A stretch of 38,072 nt of DNA from Candidatus Methanofastidiosum methylothiophilum (GCA_001587595.1 LNJB01000001.1:173276-211347); one strand, 5' to 3'; positions 1 to 10,132 are shown, counted from the first letter of the stretch. A program made the numbers and translations. The notes: generated from the letters alone by a model not told the origin.

Positions 1-1146
1 CGCTCTTTTAAGCCCATCATAGGAAAAAAGATTTTTTATTAATTCTTCAGCGGGTATTACAAGATATCCGCCATTTGCCTTGTGTATGGAACCTCCCCTA
101 ATCATGGTAAAATCAGTGGTCAACATTCCAAATTGGGCCTCCTTTTCAATTCTTCCAAAAAGATTTTGATATGTAGGATTTAGCTCCACGATAACAGGTT
201 TTCCCCTAAGGCCATCATTATCATTGAAAATATTTACTTGATATTTCCTAAATGAGAGTTCTTCGGCCCATGGAGCTTGAACAGGGGGCTGGGGAACATT
301 TGGTTTGTAAAACAAAGAAATATTTTCCAATATATCATTTTGAACCTCTTTTAAATAATTAGTAATTTCAGGATAATTTCCATATTTTTTATTTAAATCG
401 TCTAGTAAATGACCTAATGTAAAAAGGCCTACTTCTTTATCTAACTCTTTTAGCTCTTCAAATGTTCTTGTATCAAGTTCTTTTAATTGCCTAAAGACCA
501 ATCTTAATTCAGAATATAATTTATCTCTTTTTTTTTGTATATCTTCTTTCATTTCTGGACTTAAAGCTAAAAATTCCTCTTCTGCCATAGGTCTACCGCC
601 AATAACAGGAACAAAAATAAATCCTACTGGAGTACTTTGAACTATCATTCCTTCTTTTTCAGCTTTTTTATTAAGTTCAGAGAAAATTTTATTTCTTTCA
701 GATTCAATCTTTTGGATAGTAGATTCTCGTTTTAAAGCAAACTCTTCACTTTCAAACGCCTTTGGAAGACTAACTTTAGCTTCACTTAAAAAATTTGACA
801 TATCTTTAGCAAACATTCGTCCTTGACCTGGGCCTAATTGAATAGCTTTGGGCTCATATGGTTCCTGAAAATTATTAACATAACACCAATCAGAGGGCAC
901 ATTTTGATCTTCGGCTAGTTTATCTAAATAACTCTTTACTGCAGTCATCTTTCCAGTGCCAGGAAATCCTACGACGAAAATATTAAATCCTTTCTCTTGT
1001 ATTTCTAGACCAAATTTAAGGGCTTTTAGTGCTCTTTCTTGGCCTATTATATCTTCTAAGGGAGAAACATCTTGACTGGTTTCACATTTTAATTTTTTCT
1101 TTTCAAATGTCCTCCTAATCATATCTGCAGAAAGTTCTTTTGTCAT
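1..1146 (-). CDS. Lon-family ATP-dependent protease, AAA_32 type (N-terminal part, cut by window edge)
   Basis: I translated this frame directly: it is open from an ATG at 1146 to the window edge, 382 codons with no stop. Residues 31-40 read EDIIGQERAL and the Walker A loop GFPGTGKMT lies at 60-68, as in the AAA_32 group of Lon-like proteases (LonB/YcbZ relatives). A helical, charged stretch rich in Glu and Lys follows at about 130-260, the usual insert of this group, and then a segment with HKANGGYL, typical just ahead of the Walker B region. The Lon-type Ser/Lys protease domain would lie beyond base 1. The family degrades cytosolic proteins using ATP. The upstream region is shared with the divergent nitroreductase gene. 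The family is well supported; protease activity is inferred because the catalytic domain is not visible. Confidence 0.85.
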   Translation of the reverse strand, partial: MTKELSADMIRRTFEKKKLKCETSQDVSPLEDIIGQERALKALKFGLEIQEKGFNIFVVGFPGTGKMTAVKSYLDKLAEDQNVPSDWCYVNNFQEPYEPKAIQLGPGQGRMFAKDMSNFLSEAKVSLPKAFESEEFALKRESTIQKIESERNKIFSELNKKAEKEGMIVQSTPVGFIFVPVIGGRPMAEEEFLALSPEMKEDIQKKRDKLYSELRLVFRQLKELDTRTFEELKELDKEVGLFTLGHLLDDLNKKYGNYPEITNYLKEVQNDILENISLFYKPNVPQPPVQAPWAEELSFRKYQVNIFNDNDGLRGKPVIVELNPTYQNLFGRIEKEAQFGMLTTDFTMIRGGSIHKANGGYLVIPAEELIKNLFSYDGLKRA

Positions 1147-1366
1147 AAAATCACTTTAATAGTTATAGGATATTATTGTTTCTATTCTAAAAAGGTTTTC
1201 TATATAGATAAAAGATTTTAAGAAAACATTCAAATATGTTAAAAATTAATTCGCATTTTATTAAGAAAATATTGAAATCATAACTCATTAGAACTTATTT
1301 GAAAATATATTTCCAATTTTGATATGATGAAATAGTTTTTATACTTAAAAAAAAATTGTATATATT
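1147..1366. other. Divergent intergenic region between Lon-like gene and nitroreductase
   Basis: These 220 AT-rich bases separate two divergent genes and must hold both promoters. A TATA-like element at 1337-1346 serves the rightward gene. On the minus strand, several A/T tracts around 1165-1200 could serve the Lon-like gene, but none stands out. I see no small gene or strong hairpin. Confidence 0.5.
1337..1346 (+). promoter_or_regulatory. TATA box for nitroreductase gene
   Basis: The element tttttatact is centred near 1342. About 26 bases downstream is 1368, just before the ATG at 1376, so the transcript would be nearly leaderless. This favours ATG 1376 over the in-frame GTG at 1367. Confidence 0.45.
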
Positions 1367-1375
1367 GTGGGCAAT

Positions 1376-1882
1376 ATGAATTTTTTAGATGTTATCCTAT
1401 CTAGACGAAGTATTAGAAAATATAAAAAAGATAAGATACCTGAAACTCATATAAAAAGTATCTTAGAAGCAGCTATGAATGCGCCTTCAAGAAAAAATGA
1501 AAGACCTTGGCATTTTGTAATAATTAACAATAGAAAAATATTAGATAAGATTCCTTTATTTCACTTAAATTCAAGGATGTTATATGAGGCCCCGATGGCA
1601 ATTCTAGTTGCAGGAGATTTAACCGTTACAAGAGATATTTTTATTGCAATTGATTGTTCTGCATCAACAGAAAATATTCTTTTAGCTGCACATTCACTTG
1701 GACTGGGGGCCTGTTGGTTGGGTATATATCCCGATGAAGACCGGATGAAAGGCATCAAAGAGTTACTAAATTTACCAGAGAGTGTACTCCCAATCTCCCT
1801 TATTTCAATTGGATACCCTGATGAAGGCAAGCCACAAATAAATAGATTTGAACAAAATAGGATCCATTACAATGGGTGGTGA
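1376..1882 (+). CDS. Nitroreductase-family FMN-dependent oxidoreductase
   Basis: A 168-residue protein of the NfnB/nitroreductase fold, close to the short (about 170) archaeal members. Visible motifs are SRRSIRKY at residues 9-16 (FMN phosphate contact), the APSRKNERPWHF segment near 38-50, and the CSASTENILLAAHSLGLGACWLG helix-loop (about 101-123), all family hallmarks. The usual role is NAD(P)H- or ferredoxin-linked reduction of flavin-accessible substrates by an FMN homodimer in the cytosol; the natural substrate cannot be read from sequence. The frame extends upstream to a GTG at 1367, but the TATA spacing and the family N terminus favour ATG 1376. It stands alone between a divergent gene and a convergent one. 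Confidence 0.9.
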   Translation: MNFLDVILSRRSIRKYKKDKIPETHIKSILEAAMNAPSRKNERPWHFVIINNRKILDKIPLFHLNSRMLYEAPMAILVAGDLTVTRDIFIAIDCSASTENILLAAHSLGLGACWLGIYPDEDRMKGIKELLNLPESVLPISLISIGYPDEGKPQINRFEQNRIHYNGW

Positions 1883-1912
1883 CAGTAAAATTAAAAATAA
1901 TGAAGAATATAC

Positions 1913-2320
1913 TTATTCTTCATTTGAAATGTTTGTGGCATAAATTCTTGGTACCGTTGGTTCGTAAAGTTTCTGTGTTTTTGTTGGTAGTCGAACGTCG
2001 TAAGAATACCACCCTAATGTATTTCTTTCATTGACAAAGTTGTAACTTCCAAAATTTTGCCTTAGTAGTGAGGAGTTCAAACTTACATCTCCGCTTGGAG
2101 TCAGTACTGAATGAACTAACTTGTTGCCATGTAAATCCATTGAGCCATTCCTTAAGTTGTTAAGGAAATTTTTAGCAGCAATTTTTGATATTGGTGAAGT
2201 TGTGTTGTCTATACATCTCCCTACGTTATTTTTTTCATCAGTTGTACACGTTTTTCCTAGTAGGGGGGAGATAGAAATCACCATGAGCCCCACTAATAAC
2301 ATAGAAGCTATTTTTTTCAT
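1913..2320 (-). CDS. Small exported hypothetical protein with signal peptide
   Basis: A 135-residue protein that I do not recognise. It begins MKKIASMLLVGLMVISISPLLG, a classical Sec signal peptide with a likely cleavage around residue 22. The mature part has two cysteines (about residues 26 and 37) that could form a disulfide, a low-complexity SLNSSLLRQNFGSYNF stretch, and no membrane segment, so it is probably secreted or cell-wall associated. The frame opens at GTG 2329, but AGGTGA at 2326-2331 sits five bases before ATG 2320, which settles the start. It has its own promoter at 2361-2375 and no partner gene. Function unknown. Confidence 0.7.
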   Translation of the reverse strand: MKKIASMLLVGLMVISISPLLGKTCTTDEKNNVGRCIDNTTSPISKIAAKNFLNNLRNGSMDLHGNKLVHSVLTPSGDVSLNSSLLRQNFGSYNFVNERNTLGWYSYDVRLPTKTQKLYEPTVPRIYATNISNEE

Positions 2321-2360
2321 ATATATCACCTCTAGTGCATATAAGTTATTGTGATATAAG

Positions 2361-2375
2361 CATATAAATCTTTCG
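2361..2375 (-). promoter_or_regulatory. BRE + TATA promoter of the small exported protein
   Basis: On the minus strand the order is CGAAAG (BRE-like) then ATTTATAT. The centre near 2366 puts transcription start near 2340, giving a leader of about 20 bases with the AGGTGA ribosome site. The same CGAAAG-ATTTA core recurs at 12697-12712, so it looks like this organism's strong promoter consensus. Confidence 0.55.
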
Positions 2376-2464
2376 ATATTGAATGGAAATATTAATAGTA
2401 TTGATAAACAATAATTATAAAAAATTAGTAACTGATAATAAATGATAAAATATAACAGATAATG

Positions 2465-5335
2465 TTATGCTCTAATTCTGTCTCTTTTCAAGACTTCTTC
2501 TAAAAATCTTCCAGTGTGGCTCTTTGGAGATTTTATGATATCTTCAGGTGTTCCCTCGGCGATAATCTCTCCTCCCTTGTACCCCCCTTCTGGCCCCAAA
2601 TCAATAATATAGTCCGCAGTTTTAATAACGTCCATATTGTGCTCAATGACAAGCACTGTATTACCATTTTCTCTAAGCCTTAAAAGGACGTCTAGTAACT
2701 TTTTAACATCGTCAAAATGCAATCCTGTTGTTGGTTCATCCAAGATATAAAGGGTATTTCCTGTAGCTTTTCTAGAAAGCTCTTTTGATAGTTTAACTCT
2801 TTGGGCTTCACCGCCGGAAAGAGTAGTAGCAGGTTGCCCAACTTTTATGTAGGAAAGACCTACATCATAAAGTGTTTGAAGTTTATTTTTTAGAATCGGT
2901 ATGTTTTCAAAAAAGTGAAGTGCTTCTTCAACTGTCATGTTCAAAATATCAGATATTGATTTTCCTTTATATTTAACAGTCAAAGTTTCCCGGTTATACC
3001 TCTCCCCTTTACATTCTTCACATTTGACGTAAACGTCAGGCAGAAAATGCATCTCAATTTTGATTAATCCATCTCCTCTACAATTTTCACATCTACCGCC
3101 CTTTACATTAAATGAAAATCTGCCCTTCTTAAACCCTCTTCTCTTTGATTCTGGTAATTCTGAGAATAACTCTCTTATTGGAGTAAAAAGACCTGTGTAT
3201 GTGGCGGGATTGGATCTTGGGCTTCTACCAATTGGACTTTGATCGATGATAATAACTTTATCAATATTCTCTATACCTAATATTTCGTCATGATCTCCGG
3301 GCTTATCTACTGCTCTGTAAAATTTGTTTGCCAAGTCTTTGTATAGAATATCATTAATTAGTGTGCTTTTACCACTACCTGAAACGCCAGTAACACAAAC
3401 AAAGAGGCCAAGAGGTATCTTGACATCAATATTCTTTAAGTTGTACTGTCTTGCTCCTTTAATAATAAGAAAATCATTACTTGTTTTTCTAACTTTAGGG
3501 GCTTCGATTTTGAGATTTCGTGATAGGTATTTGCCTGTAAGTGAATTAGGATTTTTCATTACTTCTTCAGGAGAACCTATTGCTACTACATTCCCCCCAT
3601 GAACTCCTGCACCTGGCCCTATATCAACAAGATAATCTGAAGAAAGCATCATCTCTTCATCATGTTCAATTACAATTACGGTATTTCCGATATCTCTTAA
3701 TCGTTTCAACATTACTATTAGTTTAGCATTGTCCCTTTGGTGAAGACCTATGCTTGGCTCATCTAAAATATAAAGAACTCCTACAAGCTGAGATCCAACC
3801 TGCGTAGCAAGTCTTATTCTTTGTGATTCCCCTCCTGACAAAGTTCCCGCTCTCCTATCAAGAGTAAGATAGTCTAGACCAACGCTTAATAGGAATCCTA
3901 ACCTCGATTTAATCTCCTTCAGAATTTGTTTCGATATTATTTTTTCTTTTTCATTCAAGTATTGCTCCAAATCTACGAAAAATTTGTAACAATTACTTAT
4001 CTGAAGTTCAGTTATATCTATAATCGATCTATCTTGTATCTTTACAGAAAGAGCCTCTGGTTTGAGCCTCTTCCCGTTACATAATTCGCAAGGATTAAGT
4101 CGTATATATTTTTCAAATTGCTCCTTTCTATATTCAGATTCCGTTTCCTTGTATACCCTCTCAAGCCAAGGAATAATCCCTTCAAAAGTACCCTCGTATG
4201 TCCAGTATGTGGGTGTGTTTCTGGATCTATAGTTATATCTCACTTTCTCATTTGTACCGTAAAGCAGTATACCCATATGCTCTACCGACAAATTTTTAAC
4301 AGGTATATCTAGTCTAAACTTAAACTTTTTAGAAAGAGCCTGGAGTGTCTGCCCTCTAAAACCATCTATAGAGTTCCAGACTTCGACTGCACCTTCAATA
4401 AGTGAGATGTCTTTATTGGGAATAATAAGGTCAGGATCAAATTCCTGTTTAAATCCAAGTCCATGACAAGCAGGACATGCACCGTATGGAGTATTGAATG
4501 AAAACATTCTTGGATTAATCTCCTCAAGACTGATTCCACAATCAGTACATGCAAAATTCTCAGAGAATGTTTTCCTTTTATCGCCAACATCTACAAAAAC
4601 AACTCCTTCTCCTTTTTTCAGTGCAAGTTCAATATCTTCGTAAAGCCTAGGGGACATACCTTCCTTTAAAACAAGTCTATCAATAATAATATTAATATTA
4701 TGTTTTTTATATCGTTCAAGTCTTATTTCAGTATCTAACTCTTTTACCTCTCCATCAACTTCTGCCCTTGCATAACCCTCTTGATTCATCTCTTTAAGAA
4801 GTGTTGAATACTCTCCTTTCCTACCCCTTACTATTGGCGCTAAAATAGTAATTTTTGTTCCTTCAGGAAAAGATAGTATTTGATCTGTAATTTCCGTAAC
4901 GGTCTGTTTTTTTATCTCTTTACCGCAATTTGAACAGTAAGGTATTCCTACTCTTGCATAAAGAAGTCTCAAATAGTCATAAATTTCTGTAACGGTACCA
5001 ACTGTTGATCTTGGATTTTTTGAAGTAGTTTTTTGTTCGATTGAAATAGCAGGAGATAATCCTTCAATATATTCGACATCTGGCTTTTCCATCAAACCTA
5101 AGAATTGCCTAGCATATGCAGAAAGAGATTCGACATATCGCCTTTGACCCTCTGCATAGATAGTATCAAATGCAAGGGAAGATTTCCCAGATCCTGAAAC
5201 GCCCGTAATCACGATGAGTTTATCTCTAGGTAATTGAACATCAATATTTTTTAGATTGTGTTCTGAAGCGCCCTTAACAGTGATATAATCAGTACCCATG
5301 CAGAAAGATGTATATATTTCATTTAAAAAACTCAT
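2465..5335 (-). CDS. uvrA: Excinuclease ABC subunit A (UvrA)
   Basis: This is full-length UvrA, 956 residues against about 940 in E. coli. It is the damage-recognition ATPase of nucleotide excision repair, working as a dimer with UvrB. There are two ABC modules: Walker [10 protein letters not shown] (about 45-53) and GVSGSGKST (about 648), and signatures [12 protein letters not shown] and [12 protein letters not shown]. Zinc-binding pairs are visible at CTDC...CPAC (about 263-290) and CENC...CEEC (about 748-775). The first 12 residues are non-conserved, and family alignments would begin near Met13 (base 5299). However, an AT-rich TATA-like stretch near 5366-5378 fits a start at 5335, so the choice is open. 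No uvrB or uvrC lies in the window. In archaea uvrABC is a bacterial acquisition found in some lineages. Confidence 0.97.
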   Translation of the reverse strand: MSFLNEIYTSFCMGTDYITVKGASEHNLKNIDVQLPRDKLIVITGVSGSGKSSLAFDTIYAEGQRRYVESLSAYARQFLGLMEKPDVEYIEGLSPAISIEQKTTSKNPRSTVGTVTEIYDYLRLLYARVGIPYCSNCGKEIKKQTVTEITDQILSFPEGTKITILAPIVRGRKGEYSTLLKEMNQEGYARAEVDGEVKELDTEIRLERYKKHNINIIIDRLVLKEGMSPRLYEDIELALKKGEGVVFVDVGDKRKTFSENFACTDCGISLEEINPRMFSFNTPYGACPACHGLGFKQEFDPDLIIPNKDISLIEGAVEVWNSIDGFRGQTLQALSKKFKFRLDIPVKNLSVEHMGILLYGTNEKVRYNYRSRNTPTYWTYEGTFEGIIPWLERVYKETESEYRKEQFEKYIRLNPCELCNGKRLKPEALSVKIQDRSIIDITELQISNCYKFFVDLEQYLNEKEKIISKQILKEIKSRLGFLLSVGLDYLTLDRRAGTLSGGESQRIRLATQVGSQLVGVLYILDEPSIGLHQRDNAKLIVMLKRLRDIGNTVIVIEHDEEMMLSSDYLVDIGPGAGVHGGNVVAIGSPEEVMKNPNSLTGKYLSRNLKIEAPKVRKTSNDFLIIKGARQYNLKNIDVKIPLGLFVCVTGVSGSGKSTLINDILYKDLANKFYRAVDKPGDHDEILGIENIDKVIIIDQSPIGRSPRSNPATYTGLFTPIRELFSELPESKRRGFKKGRFSFNVKGGRCENCRGDGLIKIEMHFLPDVYVKCEECKGERYNRETLTVKYKGKSISDILNMTVEEALHFFENIPILKNKLQTLYDVGLSYIKVGQPATTLSGGEAQRVKLSKELSRKATGNTLYILDEPTTGLHFDDVKKLLDVLLRLRENGNTVLVIEHNMDVIKTADYIIDLGPEGGYKGGEIIAEGTPEDIIKSPKSHTGRFLEEVLKRDRIRA

Positions 5336-5453
5336 TGTTAGAAGTTATTTTAAATTCATGAAAAAAACGATAAAATAAAGGCTTTTCAAAAAAAAGAAAG
5401 TTAAGATAGTTTATAATGCGTATTTCAAATAAACGTTTTTCCAATTTTAGTAT

Positions 5454-5915
5454 TTATCCAAAAAAGAACATATGCCCTAAATAAGAAAATATGATGCCGA
5501 CAATAAAACCCCCAATTACTTGTAATTCAGTATGACCCAATAGTTCTTTTAATTCTTCATCTATAACTTTTCCCATACGTAGTTTTTTCAATATCTGATT
5601 GATAACCTTCGCTTGTTGACCAGTTTCCCACCTAATACCAGTTGCATCCTTCATTACAACGAATGCAAACACCAAAGAAACCCAAAATACAGTAGACATT
5701 CCTTCATACAGAAATATCGCTGTTGACAATCCAATAACTATTGCTGTGTGTGAACTGGGCATTCCACCATCTTGAATTGCAACTTGAACAACTAAATGTT
5801 TCTTTTTTAATGACTCGTATATTATCTTCCCGAAAACCGAAGCTAGATACGCTATAAAAGTTGGAAGAACAATGGGATTATAAAAAAAATCAATTACGAT
5901 CGATGTTAGGCTCAC
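5454..5915 (-). CDS. Divergent PAP2-family (DUF212/YuiD-like) membrane protein
   Basis: A 153-residue integral membrane protein with the GGMPSSHTA box at residues 50-58, the phosphate-binding motif of PAP2/vanadium-haloperoxidase relatives, followed by a conserved DATGIRWETGQQA segment (about 90-102). Hydrophobic stretches at about 12-30, 58-85 and 132-150 suggest three or four membrane helices. The length and these two motifs match the DUF212 family; the catalytic reaction is not established, though a lipid-phosphate phosphatase is the usual guess. It starts at GTG 5915. A TATA-like TATTTAAAC near 5940-5948 would make the message leaderless. It may be an independent unit downstream of the AlkD-like gene. 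Confidence 0.85.
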   Translation of the reverse strand: MSLTSIVIDFFYNPIVLPTFIAYLASVFGKIIYESLKKKHLVVQVAIQDGGMPSSHTAIVIGLSTAIFLYEGMSTVFWVSLVFAFVVMKDATGIRWETGQQAKVINQILKKLRMGKVIDEELKELLGHTELQVIGGFIVGIIFSYLGHMFFFG

Positions 5916-6010
5916 AAATAGAATATTCTAATGAATGTTTAAATAGTTTTTTAAAATATATGTTACTTCTTTATTTTAGCATTATAAAAACATTCATTTT
6001 ATTTTTTGAA

Positions 6011-6691
6011 TTATTTATTTTTAATTCTTTGTATTATCTTAATGTCCTGTAATTCCCTTAGTGCGTCATTAGCAATCCATTTTGCAGTTCTGGAATCGAT
6101 TTTTTTTATATCAATTGCAACTTCAATCGCTTTTTTATTTAAAATATTATTTCTCTTTCCAATTTGTCTTAAAGCCCAGTTAACAGCTTTTTTAACATAT
6201 ATCCTATCATCTGTTGAACCTTCATATATCAAGGGAAAGAATCTAAAAAAATCTTCATCCTTTCGTTTCTTATCGTGAACTGCTAAAACAGCCATTAAAA
6301 CGTAACCTGCTCTTTTAACAAATTCTTCATTTCGCTTACACCATTCAAAAGATTTATCATACGCTAATGGACTTTTCCCGAAAAGATTATTACAGGTTTG
6401 ATCACATACATCCCAAGAATCAAAATCTTTGACCCAATTTTCCATTTGGTCAGATGTCAACATTTTGGAAATTCCGATCATACTAGCAAGAATTTTTGTT
6501 TCGTGAAACTTTGTATTCCATAAATCTAAAGCCAGTATGTGATTTTTTCCTATTTCTTTTGCCAATGATCTTATTTGGGGAATAGAAATACCTAAAGCAT
6601 TGTTTGTATTTATCCCATATCTTGACATTCCCTCTAAATTTTCCTTACTAGAAAGAGATATCAGTTTATCTAAAATTTGTTCACATTCCAT
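6011..6691 (-). CDS. DNA alkylation repair protein, AlkD-like HEAT-repeat family
   Basis: 226 residues, the usual size of the AlkC/AlkD-like family (PF08713). The protein is all-helical and made of HEAT-like repeats. Conserved spots are GINTNNALGISIPQIRSLAKEIGKNH near the N terminus, the WDVCDQTCNNLF segment (about 93-104) carrying the DNA-facing Asp region, and NWALRQIGKRN (about 170-180), whose Trp matches the catalytic-cleft Trp of AlkD. AlkD relatives excise positively charged N3- and N7-alkylpurines without flipping the base. Its closeness to uvrA gives a local DNA-repair flavour, but each gene appears to have its own promoter. Family assignment is good; glycosylase activity is inferred. 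Confidence 0.85.
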   Translation of the reverse strand: MECEQILDKLISLSSKENLEGMSRYGINTNNALGISIPQIRSLAKEIGKNHILALDLWNTKFHETKILASMIGISKMLTSDQMENWVKDFDSWDVCDQTCNNLFGKSPLAYDKSFEWCKRNEEFVKRAGYVLMAVLAVHDKKRKDEDFFRFFPLIYEGSTDDRIYVKKAVNWALRQIGKRNNILNKKAIEVAIDIKKIDSRTAKWIANDALRELQDIKIIQRIKNK

Positions 6692-6744
6692 ATTTTAAAG
6701 ACTCTTATCAAATTAATAAAAGTTTACCTAAGAAATAGTTAATA

Positions 6745-6768
6745 AAAATATAAAAAAAGAAATATATT
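6745..6768 (-). terminator. T-rich terminator after thermosome gene
   Basis: Immediately after the thermosome stop codon the minus strand runs through several T tracts, including seven T in a row, as expected for factor-independent archaeal termination. No hairpin is needed or seen. Confidence 0.4.
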
Positions 6769-6775
6769 TTTTATT

Positions 6776-8440
6776 TTACATCATTCCAGGCATTCCGCCG
6801 GGCATACCGCCCATTCCGCCCATATCCATGTCTTCATCGCCCATTCCTTTTCTCTTGCCTATTCCACTTGCGGCGATAACATCATCGATTCTTAATATCA
6901 TTATAGCGGATTCAGATGCACTTTTAACTGCCTGTTCTTTAATTCTGAGCGGTTCCACAACTCCGGCCTTCATCATATCTTTAACTTTTCCATCAAAGAT
7001 ATCTATTCCAAATCTCTTGTGGTCCTTGCTCTCATGTGAAGCTTTTAATGCAACTATAGTATCAATCGGATCCATACCTGCATTCTCTGCCAATGTTCTT
7101 GGAATAATCTCCATTGCTTGTGCAAATGCCTTAACGGCTAACTGTTCTCTACCGCTAATCTTTTCTGCATATTCGTTAAGCCTCTTTGATAATTCCATCT
7201 CAATAGCTCCACCGCCTGCACATATTGTTCCATCTTCAATTGCAGTAGATATGACGCTGATTGCATCTTCAAGAGCTCTTTCTACTTCCTCTAAAAAGTG
7301 CTCTGTTCCCCCTCTTAATAATAAACTTACTGATTTTGGATCCTTACAACCTTCTACAAATGTCATTTCGTCTCCGCCAATCTTCTTTTCTTCGACGGAT
7401 CCTGCATGACCAAGGTCTTTTGGCTCGAGATCAGATACTTTGTTTACAATTCTTGCGCCTGTTGCTTTTGATAGTTTCTTCATATCGCTCTTCTTAACTC
7501 TTCTAGCCGCATATATTCCACTCTTTGCAAGATAGTGTTGAGCTAAATCATCGATTCCTTTTTGACAAAAAACAACTGTTGCACCAGATGCCTTTATCTG
7601 ATCTACCATCTTCTTCAGCATTGCCTCTTCTTGATCTAAGAATGCTTGAAGTTGATCAGGTGAAGTAATCCTGATTTCTGCATCAGTTTCTGTTTCTTTT
7701 ACCTCAAGAGCACAATCGAGTAAAGCTATCTTAGCCTCCTTAAGTTTCTTTGGCATACCGTCATGAACTCTTTCCTTATCAATGATTAATCCTTGAATAA
7801 GATTTGAATCTTCTACACTTCCGCCCTCTTTCTTCTCTACTTTAATGTCTTCAATATCAACGGTATATTTTCCATTTTCTTTCACGGCGACTTGCTTCAC
7901 TGCTTTTAATGCTAAAGGTGCTAAAGTATCTTTTGATTTTTCTGCACCTTTTCCCGTCATTGCAGTTTTTGCAATTTCAAGAAGGATTTCATCATCATTT
8001 ATAGTGATCTTGTCACCAAGTTCTTTCAATACTTCTTCTGCTTTTTCTGCTGCAAGTTTGTAACCAGATGCAATAACAGTTGCATGTACATCCTGATCAA
8101 GAAGATCCTCTGCTTTCTTTAGAAGTTCTCCAGCAATGACAACGGCTGTTGTTGTACCGTCTCCTACTTCTTCATCTTGTGTCTTTGCAACTTCAACAAT
8201 CATTTTAGCAGCTGGATGTGCAATATCCATTTCACTAAGGATTGTAGCACCATCATTTGTTATAACTACGTCTCCAAGTGAGTCAACGAGCATTTTGTCC
8301 ATACCTCTTGGACCAAGTGTCGTCTTTACTGTTTCTGCTACAATTCTTCCAGCAAGAATATTCATTCTTTGAGCATCTCTGCCCATAAATCTCTGAGCGC
8401 CTTCAGGTTGGACGCTCATTGGTTGTCTAATCTCTGCCAT
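6776..8440 (-). CDS. Thermosome subunit (group II chaperonin)
   Basis: A complete 554-residue CCT/thermosome subunit. It forms the double-ring, lidded ATP-driven folding machine of the archaeal cytosol. Visible landmarks are [16 protein letters not shown] (ATP loop, about 42-57), [15 protein letters not shown] (about 92-106, with the catalytic Asp region), the apical and helical-protrusion part around 240-300, and a GGGAIE motif near 408. The C terminus is a flexible Gly-Met tail made of GGM/GGMP repeats, normal for the family. ATG 8440 is preceded by GAGGTG at a good distance and a strong BRE/TATA at 8490-8505. It is the only thermosome gene in the window. Confidence 0.97.
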   Translation of the reverse strand: MAEIRQPMSVQPEGAQRFMGRDAQRMNILAGRIVAETVKTTLGPRGMDKMLVDSLGDVVITNDGATILSEMDIAHPAAKMIVEVAKTQDEEVGDGTTTAVVIAGELLKKAEDLLDQDVHATVIASGYKLAAEKAEEVLKELGDKITINDDEILLEIAKTAMTGKGAEKSKDTLAPLALKAVKQVAVKENGKYTVDIEDIKVEKKEGGSVEDSNLIQGLIIDKERVHDGMPKKLKEAKIALLDCALEVKETETDAEIRITSPDQLQAFLDQEEAMLKKMVDQIKASGATVVFCQKGIDDLAQHYLAKSGIYAARRVKKSDMKKLSKATGARIVNKVSDLEPKDLGHAGSVEEKKIGGDEMTFVEGCKDPKSVSLLLRGGTEHFLEEVERALEDAISVISTAIEDGTICAGGGAIEMELSKRLNEYAEKISGREQLAVKAFAQAMEIIPRTLAENAGMDPIDTIVALKASHESKDHKRFGIDIFDGKVKDMMKAGVVEPLRIKEQAVKSASESAIMILRIDDVIAASGIGKRKGMGDEDMDMGGMGGMPGGMPGMM

Positions 8441-8489
8441 AATTTACACCTCATTAAAAATATAGCTATTTTTAGATGTATTAGAAGTG

Positions 8490-8505
8490 ATATAAAAAGC
8501 TTTCT
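8490..8505 (-). promoter_or_regulatory. BRE + TATA promoter of thermosome gene
   Basis: On the minus strand AGAAAG is followed by CTTTTTATAT, centred about 8495. Transcription would begin near 8469, leaving a leader of about 30 bases with GAGGTG as ribosome site. The strong element suits a highly expressed chaperone. I see no clear heat-shock operator next to it. Confidence 0.5.
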
Positions 8506-8573
8506 ATTTAAAAAATTTTATAAATAAAATGATAACTTATTAATTATAAAATAGTAATAATAAATTATACAAT

Positions 8574-9287
8574 TTATAAATTTAACATTACGATTGAACC
8601 TGCATCTTTTTCTAATTCTACTTGTATTTCTGTGCTCTCTTTTATTGAATTTTTTATTTCATAGAATAATGGCTCAAATGTTTTTGACCCATATACATTA
8701 AGAAAAATAATATTGTGTTCTACTATATCCTTATCAATTTCTATTTTAGAAGTAACTTTTGAAACTTCAAGACCTGAATCATACAAAAATCTTAATAACT
8801 TTCTATTAACTGCAATTATTTTCTCATTAAAAACAAGAGATAGAGAAAGAATTTTTGAGCATATTATTGCAGTTTGATCCGGCATATTTTCAGAAAATTT
8901 GTTGTAAAGATTTCTCCAACTCTTATTGTAGACTTGCATTTCATCTTTTTCCATGCCTTCTCTTAATTTTGTATATCCAAACTCAACTTCTTTTTTTAGA
9001 ACATATTCTTTTATGGTTCTAATCTTAATTCCTTTTTCAATGAGCGTATCATAAAAAGTTCTTATCTCTTCGTCTTTTGGGACCGGGCCCTTAGCCCAAT
9101 AGGATAAAACTCTAACTTGCTCGCCTAATAGTTCTTCACCTCTATGAACTTTCATAAGTATGTCTACAAGTTCTTCAGGCATTATGACTTCTTCGATATT
9201 TAAGGATTTCATCAAAGATTCGGCTTGAGAATATTTACTTTTAGAGACAAAGAGAGAAACGTCACATATAGCCGTGCTTTTATTCAA
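8574..9287 (-). CDS. Hypothetical protein with weak PIN-like features
   Basis: 237 residues, no membrane segment, not confidently recognised. The N terminus (AICDVSLFVSK, residues 6-16) resembles the first strand of PIN nucleases with an acidic residue after it. The stretch DQTAIICSKILSLSLVFNEKIIAVNRKLLRFLYDSGLEVSK (about 140-180) resembles the second acidic helix and the strand carrying a target-site residue in PIN proteins. The acidic quartet is not obvious, so this is only a resemblance. The start is a TTG at 9287 with GGTGA just upstream. It lies 28 bases after the stand-alone RAM-domain gene in the same direction and may share its transcript. Confidence 0.55.
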   Translation of the reverse strand: MNKSTAICDVSLFVSKSKYSQAESLMKSLNIEEVIMPEELVDILMKVHRGEELLGEQVRVLSYWAKGPVPKDEEIRTFYDTLIEKGIKIRTIKEYVLKKEVEFGYTKLREGMEKDEMQVYNKSWRNLYNKFSENMPDQTAIICSKILSLSLVFNEKIIAVNRKLLRFLYDSGLEVSKVTSKIEIDKDIVEHNIIFLNVYGSKTFEPLFYEIKNSIKESTEIQVELEKDAGSIVMLNL

Positions 9288-9315
9288 TGGATCACCAAAA
9301 ATATAAATTTATTAT

Positions 9316-9549
9316 TTAAACGGATATAATTATAGCAGTAGTTGTATCGATAACACCATCAATATAATGGATCTGTTGAATTACTGTTTTAGTTAATTCT
9401 CCTAAATCATTTGCTTTTATTTTTGCTATGGCGTCATATGGGCCAGTTATAACATCTGCTTCTATTACCCCTTCTATTTTTTTTACAGCCTCAATTACTT
9501 CTTTTATTTTTCCAATTGAAACTGTTATTAAAACATATGCATATACCAT
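9316..9549 (-). CDS. Stand-alone Lrp/AsnC ligand-binding (RAM/ACT-like) domain protein
   Basis: 77 residues consisting only of the effector-binding RAM domain of Lrp/AsnC regulators, with no helix-turn-helix. The alternating strand-helix pattern is VYAYVLITVSIGKIKEVIEAVKKI, then GVIEADVITGPYDAIAKIKAND, then a final helix and strand ending TTTAIIISV. The GPYD turn is the family signature. Such proteins form dimers or larger rings that bind amino acids and can partner full-length Lrp proteins; one of these is encoded at 12196-12666. ATG 9549 is preceded by GGTGC. The effector is unknown. Confidence 0.85.
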   Translation of the reverse strand: MVYAYVLITVSIGKIKEVIEAVKKIEGVIEADVITGPYDAIAKIKANDLGELTKTVIQQIHYIDGVIDTTTAIIISV

Positions 9550-9973
9550 TAAAGCACCTATTATATTTAGACTACAAAGTATTTAAGTATTTCTTTTAAT
9601 TATTATATTTTCATGCCCTAATATCGATAATCTAAAAAAATTAATTTTTATTACCATACCATGTCAAAATAATTTAATTATTTCCCTTATTCTTATTTCA
9701 CTAACTATTATTTCAATCAATTATATTTTAAATTCAGAGCAACATTGAATTGCTAGAATGATTTTTATTTGGGTAATCTTCATGGATAGGTACTATTAGT
9801 ATTTGAAACTATATAAAATATTCAAGAAGTAAATAGATGAGTTAATTCAAAATTTTTATGTCTTATATATTCTGATTTTAATATTTTAGCTTTTTATTTC
9901 TTAAATGTTTTTTAAATTTTCAATTATTGGGGATAGAAAGTTTTATATATGATTCTGAAATCGGAATCTTCAT
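9550..9973. other. AT-rich intergenic region upstream of tRNA pair
   Basis: These 424 bases have stops in every frame that I checked and no recognisable RNA gene. The right end holds the tRNA promoter at 9936-9950. The left end must carry the promoter of the RAM-domain gene. I see nothing else of note. Confidence 0.5.
9936..9950 (+). promoter_or_regulatory. BRE + TATA promoter of the tRNA-Asn/tRNA-CAU pair
   Basis: GAAAG followed by TTTTATATAT, centred about 9946, lies 28 bases before the first base of tRNA-Asn. That is correct spacing for an archaeal tRNA transcription unit. The two tRNAs are five bases apart, so one transcript is likely. Confidence 0.6.
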
Positions 9974-10046
9974 GCCGCCATAGCTCAGTAGGTAGAGCGC
10001 TCGACTGTTAATCGAATGGTCGCAGGTTCGAGTCCTGCTGGCGGCG
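9974..10046 (+). tRNA. tRNA-Asn(GTT)
   Basis: 73 bases folding as a full cloverleaf. The acceptor stem is GCCGCCA with TGGCGGC, the anticodon loop is CTGTTAA with anticodon GTT, and the T loop is GGTTCGAGTCC. The discriminator is G73. No CCA is encoded. It is followed after five bases by a second tRNA. Confidence 0.95.
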
Positions 10047-10051
10047 CTCCT

Positions 10052-10125
<74 letters not shown>

Positions 10126-10132
10126 CAAGTTT

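Noticed and set aside
6828-7409. A 193-residue rightward frame antisense to the thermosome gene
   Set aside because: The thermosome reading is unambiguous; the antisense is a by-product of its codon use.
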